Positions 61,546-64,000 of a DNA stretch of 64,000 nucleotides are shown here, piece by piece; position 1 is the first letter of the stretch; each line of letters opens with the position of its first letter. The notes beneath the pieces were generated by a model. The model had not been told where the DNA came from, did not search any database, and saw nothing but the letters and a program-made list of their open reading frames with translations. Source of the stretch: Siphonodentalium dalli (Eukaryota; Mollusca; Scaphopoda; Gadilida; Siphonodentaliidae); the NCBI GenBank assembly GCA_032622095.1, contig CP136069.1:30010342-30074341 (forward strand), read 5' to 3'. The translations under genes were made by a program, and so were the position numbers.

Positions 61546-62067
61546 GTGGATTATCTCTTTATAAACATGTATTATATTGTTACCGGGGTATAAAATATTA
61601 GATCTGAATCGAAGAATCCTGTCCGGAAATGCTTCTATCGATAACTATTGATTTTATTTCGAATATTTTCTGGTCCAAAAAGGTGTGTTTGTTCAGCTAA
61701 CGAACAATATTGGTTACTGTTAACAGAGACCAGAAATTATATTGTGCAATTTTGTCACAAATAAACGTCAATTATACTCATTATCGCTTATATCTGTGGA
61801 ACAAAACAGTACAAACAACCAATCTGTGACATTTGACATTCGTTGCGTAGCCGTAGGAACAGCCCAGTGCTCTATATCGCAATACGGTCTCATCCGAATG
61901 GTCGGTTCTAAAAATAGTAACATAAATGGGCCCGATTTAATATTCGAAATAAAATCAATATTAATTGATAGAAGCTTTTCCGGACATAGGTCTTCAGTTC
62001 ATATCTATTATTTTATACCCACACAACTATTTAAAATTTGTTATTTAAAGAGATAATCCATCTTTAA
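61546..62067. mobile_element. Foldback MITE, family F copy 2
   Basis: TTTAAAGGTGGATTATCTC at the left and GAGATAATCCATCTTTAA at the right, with inner similarity to 1886-2414 (TTCGAATATTTT, CAAATAAACGTCAATTATAC). The small frame at 61742-62056 is not a gene. Confidence 0.75.
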
Positions 62068-62139
62068 GGAGATTAACATTGTTATATAGTATCTAGTGAA
62101 TTTTGAAGATTTTTGTCATGAGACACCGAAATACACGCT

Positions 62140-62285
62140 GGTAAACAATGTCAATCACTAGCTGATTCGATTCGAGATTCGATTCGATGTCGATATCAGG
62201 AAGGAGATTTTATATCGAGATTCGATTCGATGTCGATATCAGGAAGGAGATTCATTATCGAGATTCGATTCGATGCAAAATCCCC
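62140..62285. repeat. GATTCGATTCG tandem repeats
   Basis: Three units of GAGATTCGATTCGATGTCGA and TATCAGGAAGGAGATT. Confidence 0.75.
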
Positions 62286-62376
62286 AATTTACTGATCCCT
62301 ACATATATATATATACTCGCTACGTGATGATTTACAAGTTGAATAAACAGAACCCCCCCCCCCCCCTTTTATGGTA

Positions 62377-62585
62377 CAGTGAAGTGATATGGGCCATAGT
62401 ATCACATTGGCAATCTCATACGACTTCCCTGTCGAGAACATTTTGGGCTGAAGTTTGTTAGAACGTCGTATGATATTGCCATCACGTTTCACTGCATGAC
62501 GATGTCAACCTGGCATCTCATTTGATACGGCAATCTGACCTCATCAACCCGGCATGATACTATGACCCATATCATCACTTCACTG
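62377..62585. mobile_element. Mariner-like MITE with TA target
   Basis: CAGTGAAGTGATATGGGCCA at the left is mirrored by TGACCCATATCATCACTTCA at the right; TA on both sides; CATACGAC and GTCGTATG form an inner pair. Confidence 0.8.
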
Positions 62586-64000
62586 TACTCGATGTATATG
62601 AATCATGATTCCATGAATTTTGAATTAATTTAATGCCTTGCAAAGTTGCATATATTATCAGTCCATCAGAACCGTCCTATATTACCACTATTGGGATCTT
62701 GCCATTCTTGGACGTAACAATACAGATACAGATGGCATGATGCATTGATCAAGTCAGGCACATCCTGAATTTCACTATTATAGTGGTATTCCACTATTAT
62801 AGTGATATTTCACCATTACCGTTTTGGTAATTTGATAAAAGAGGGATAATCCAAAATCATATTTCACACAAATATTATTCAAAATCAGGTCGCACTAATT
62901 CGTTATCATACATGTACATATAGTTTGTCCAGGAGAATGATTTGTCATGACGGCACACGATAAGCAACTCAATTAGCATGCAAATAGTTGAAATATTGTT
63001 ATGAAGGAGTGATTGAGTCATCCTGCTATTGTCATTTAGAATGGGATATAATAGAAAATATTATAATATTATTGAATATCAAAGCTGGCGCAAAAGATCG
63101 CACAACAAATTTTGTCGGAAGACTGTTCATTCCCTGCGATATTAGTAAGAGTGACATTTGGCTGTGCACTGGTATGCGCCGTCTTCTATTCCCAACGCAA
63201 ATAAAGGAAACATGAATATGTTATATATAGTCAAATATCATTGATTCACTGGTAAGGTAAAAGAGAACAAAGTTCTCCAGGGAAAACACCAGTAATCAAC
63301 TAAACCTTTGCCAACAGGCAGAGGCGGACTGGCCGATCAGGAGACCGGGTAAATTCCCGATGGGCCAGAGGCCGGAAAAATTCTGATTCCACGTGATTTT
63401 CTATCAAGCGAGAATCCGAGGTTTTTTTTACGGTTTGGGGGAGGGGTACATGTGGTTGGGCTGCAAATGAAACTGACGTGGGCCGCCACATATGTTGTTT
63501 AACCAGCCTAATTGGCTAATCGTAATTTTGTCATTAAATGAACTTGTCGGTATCATATAACACCACATAAAGACCCTGTTAATCTCGAGATTTTAACGAT
63601 AACTCCCAGCTGTAAATCCCCAAAAAATTCTCACGCACCCCTCCCGGACCCTCCCCCAATTGAAATTTCCAACACAATAGGAACGCTTCAGTTGAGGCCA
63701 GTCTAGATGCTAGGATTAGCGATTTTCTTGTATAGTTTTCCAAATTTTCTCACCCCGGGCCGAACAACCATGGACAGCCCGGTGTGTCCTGGTCTCTATG
63801 TCCGTAGCCGTGTGCATTTGTCTAGATGTTAGATTTTATGCAATTTTTCAAGTAAAAATATCTGAATGTTCTCATACCGGGAATATATAGAACCATGGTT
63901 TATGAATATATAGGATATTAGGCCAGAGCACTGAGGTGCAAGGGGGGTGCAAACCCTCACTCGGCGCCTCGGCAACTGCCTTTTGAAGATGGGCCGGTAT
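62586..64000. other. Right flank, no gene recognised
   Basis: GGCGGACTGGCCGATCAGGA near 63325 with ACCGGGTAAATTCCCGATGG is a small hairpin of a type seen in dispersed repeats. GATGGGCCGGTAT at the window edge may be its partner. Nothing coding was supported. Confidence 0.35.

Overview
This is metazoan nuclear DNA: one intron-rich gene in a sea of transposable elements. The Helitrons, the DIRS-type tyrosine-recombinase retrotransposon, the CR1/L2-like LINE and the many foldback MITEs suggest a marine invertebrate, perhaps a lophotrochozoan such as a mollusc. That placement is an inference; no marker here fixes the taxon.

The one host gene I can support is SCFD2 (Sec1 family domain-containing protein 2, an SM protein). 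It lies on the minus strand from the ATG near 59488 to the TGA at 26437-26439. I could trace 15 coding exons, all with AG/GT borders and matching phases. They sum to 2031 nt (676 codons plus stop), close to the 684 aa I recall for the human protein. The gene looks intact although its introns are packed with mobile elements. Several elements sit right at splice donors: a MITE at exon 3, TTAA-flanked elements 8-15 nt past the donors of exons 4, 5 and 11, and a 37-bp tandem repeat at exon 9. The 5' part of exon 5 is repeated upstream with an 84-bp period.

Regions: 1-4716, MITEs, GC-rich tandem repeats and poly-G runs. 4717-12557, a decayed Helitron carrying a Rep-helicase gene, followed tail-to-head by two short relatives (12588-13035, 13036-13593) and perhaps a third. 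14868-23455, a foldback element with a DIRS retrotransposon (about 17117-22907) inserted in one arm. 24004-26290, a large inverted-repeat structure. 26437-59488, SCFD2 with its introns, which hold mariner-like, TTAA-type, hAT-like and foldback elements, a 5'-truncated LINE, a minisatellite, a 3' fragment of 28S rRNA and a tandem segmental duplication. 59490-64000, upstream flank with three more inverted-repeat elements and no recognised gene.

All calls come from reading the sequence; no alignment or database search was run. Protein family names rest on remembered motifs. TE borders given with a target-site duplication are exact to a few bases; the others are approximate.
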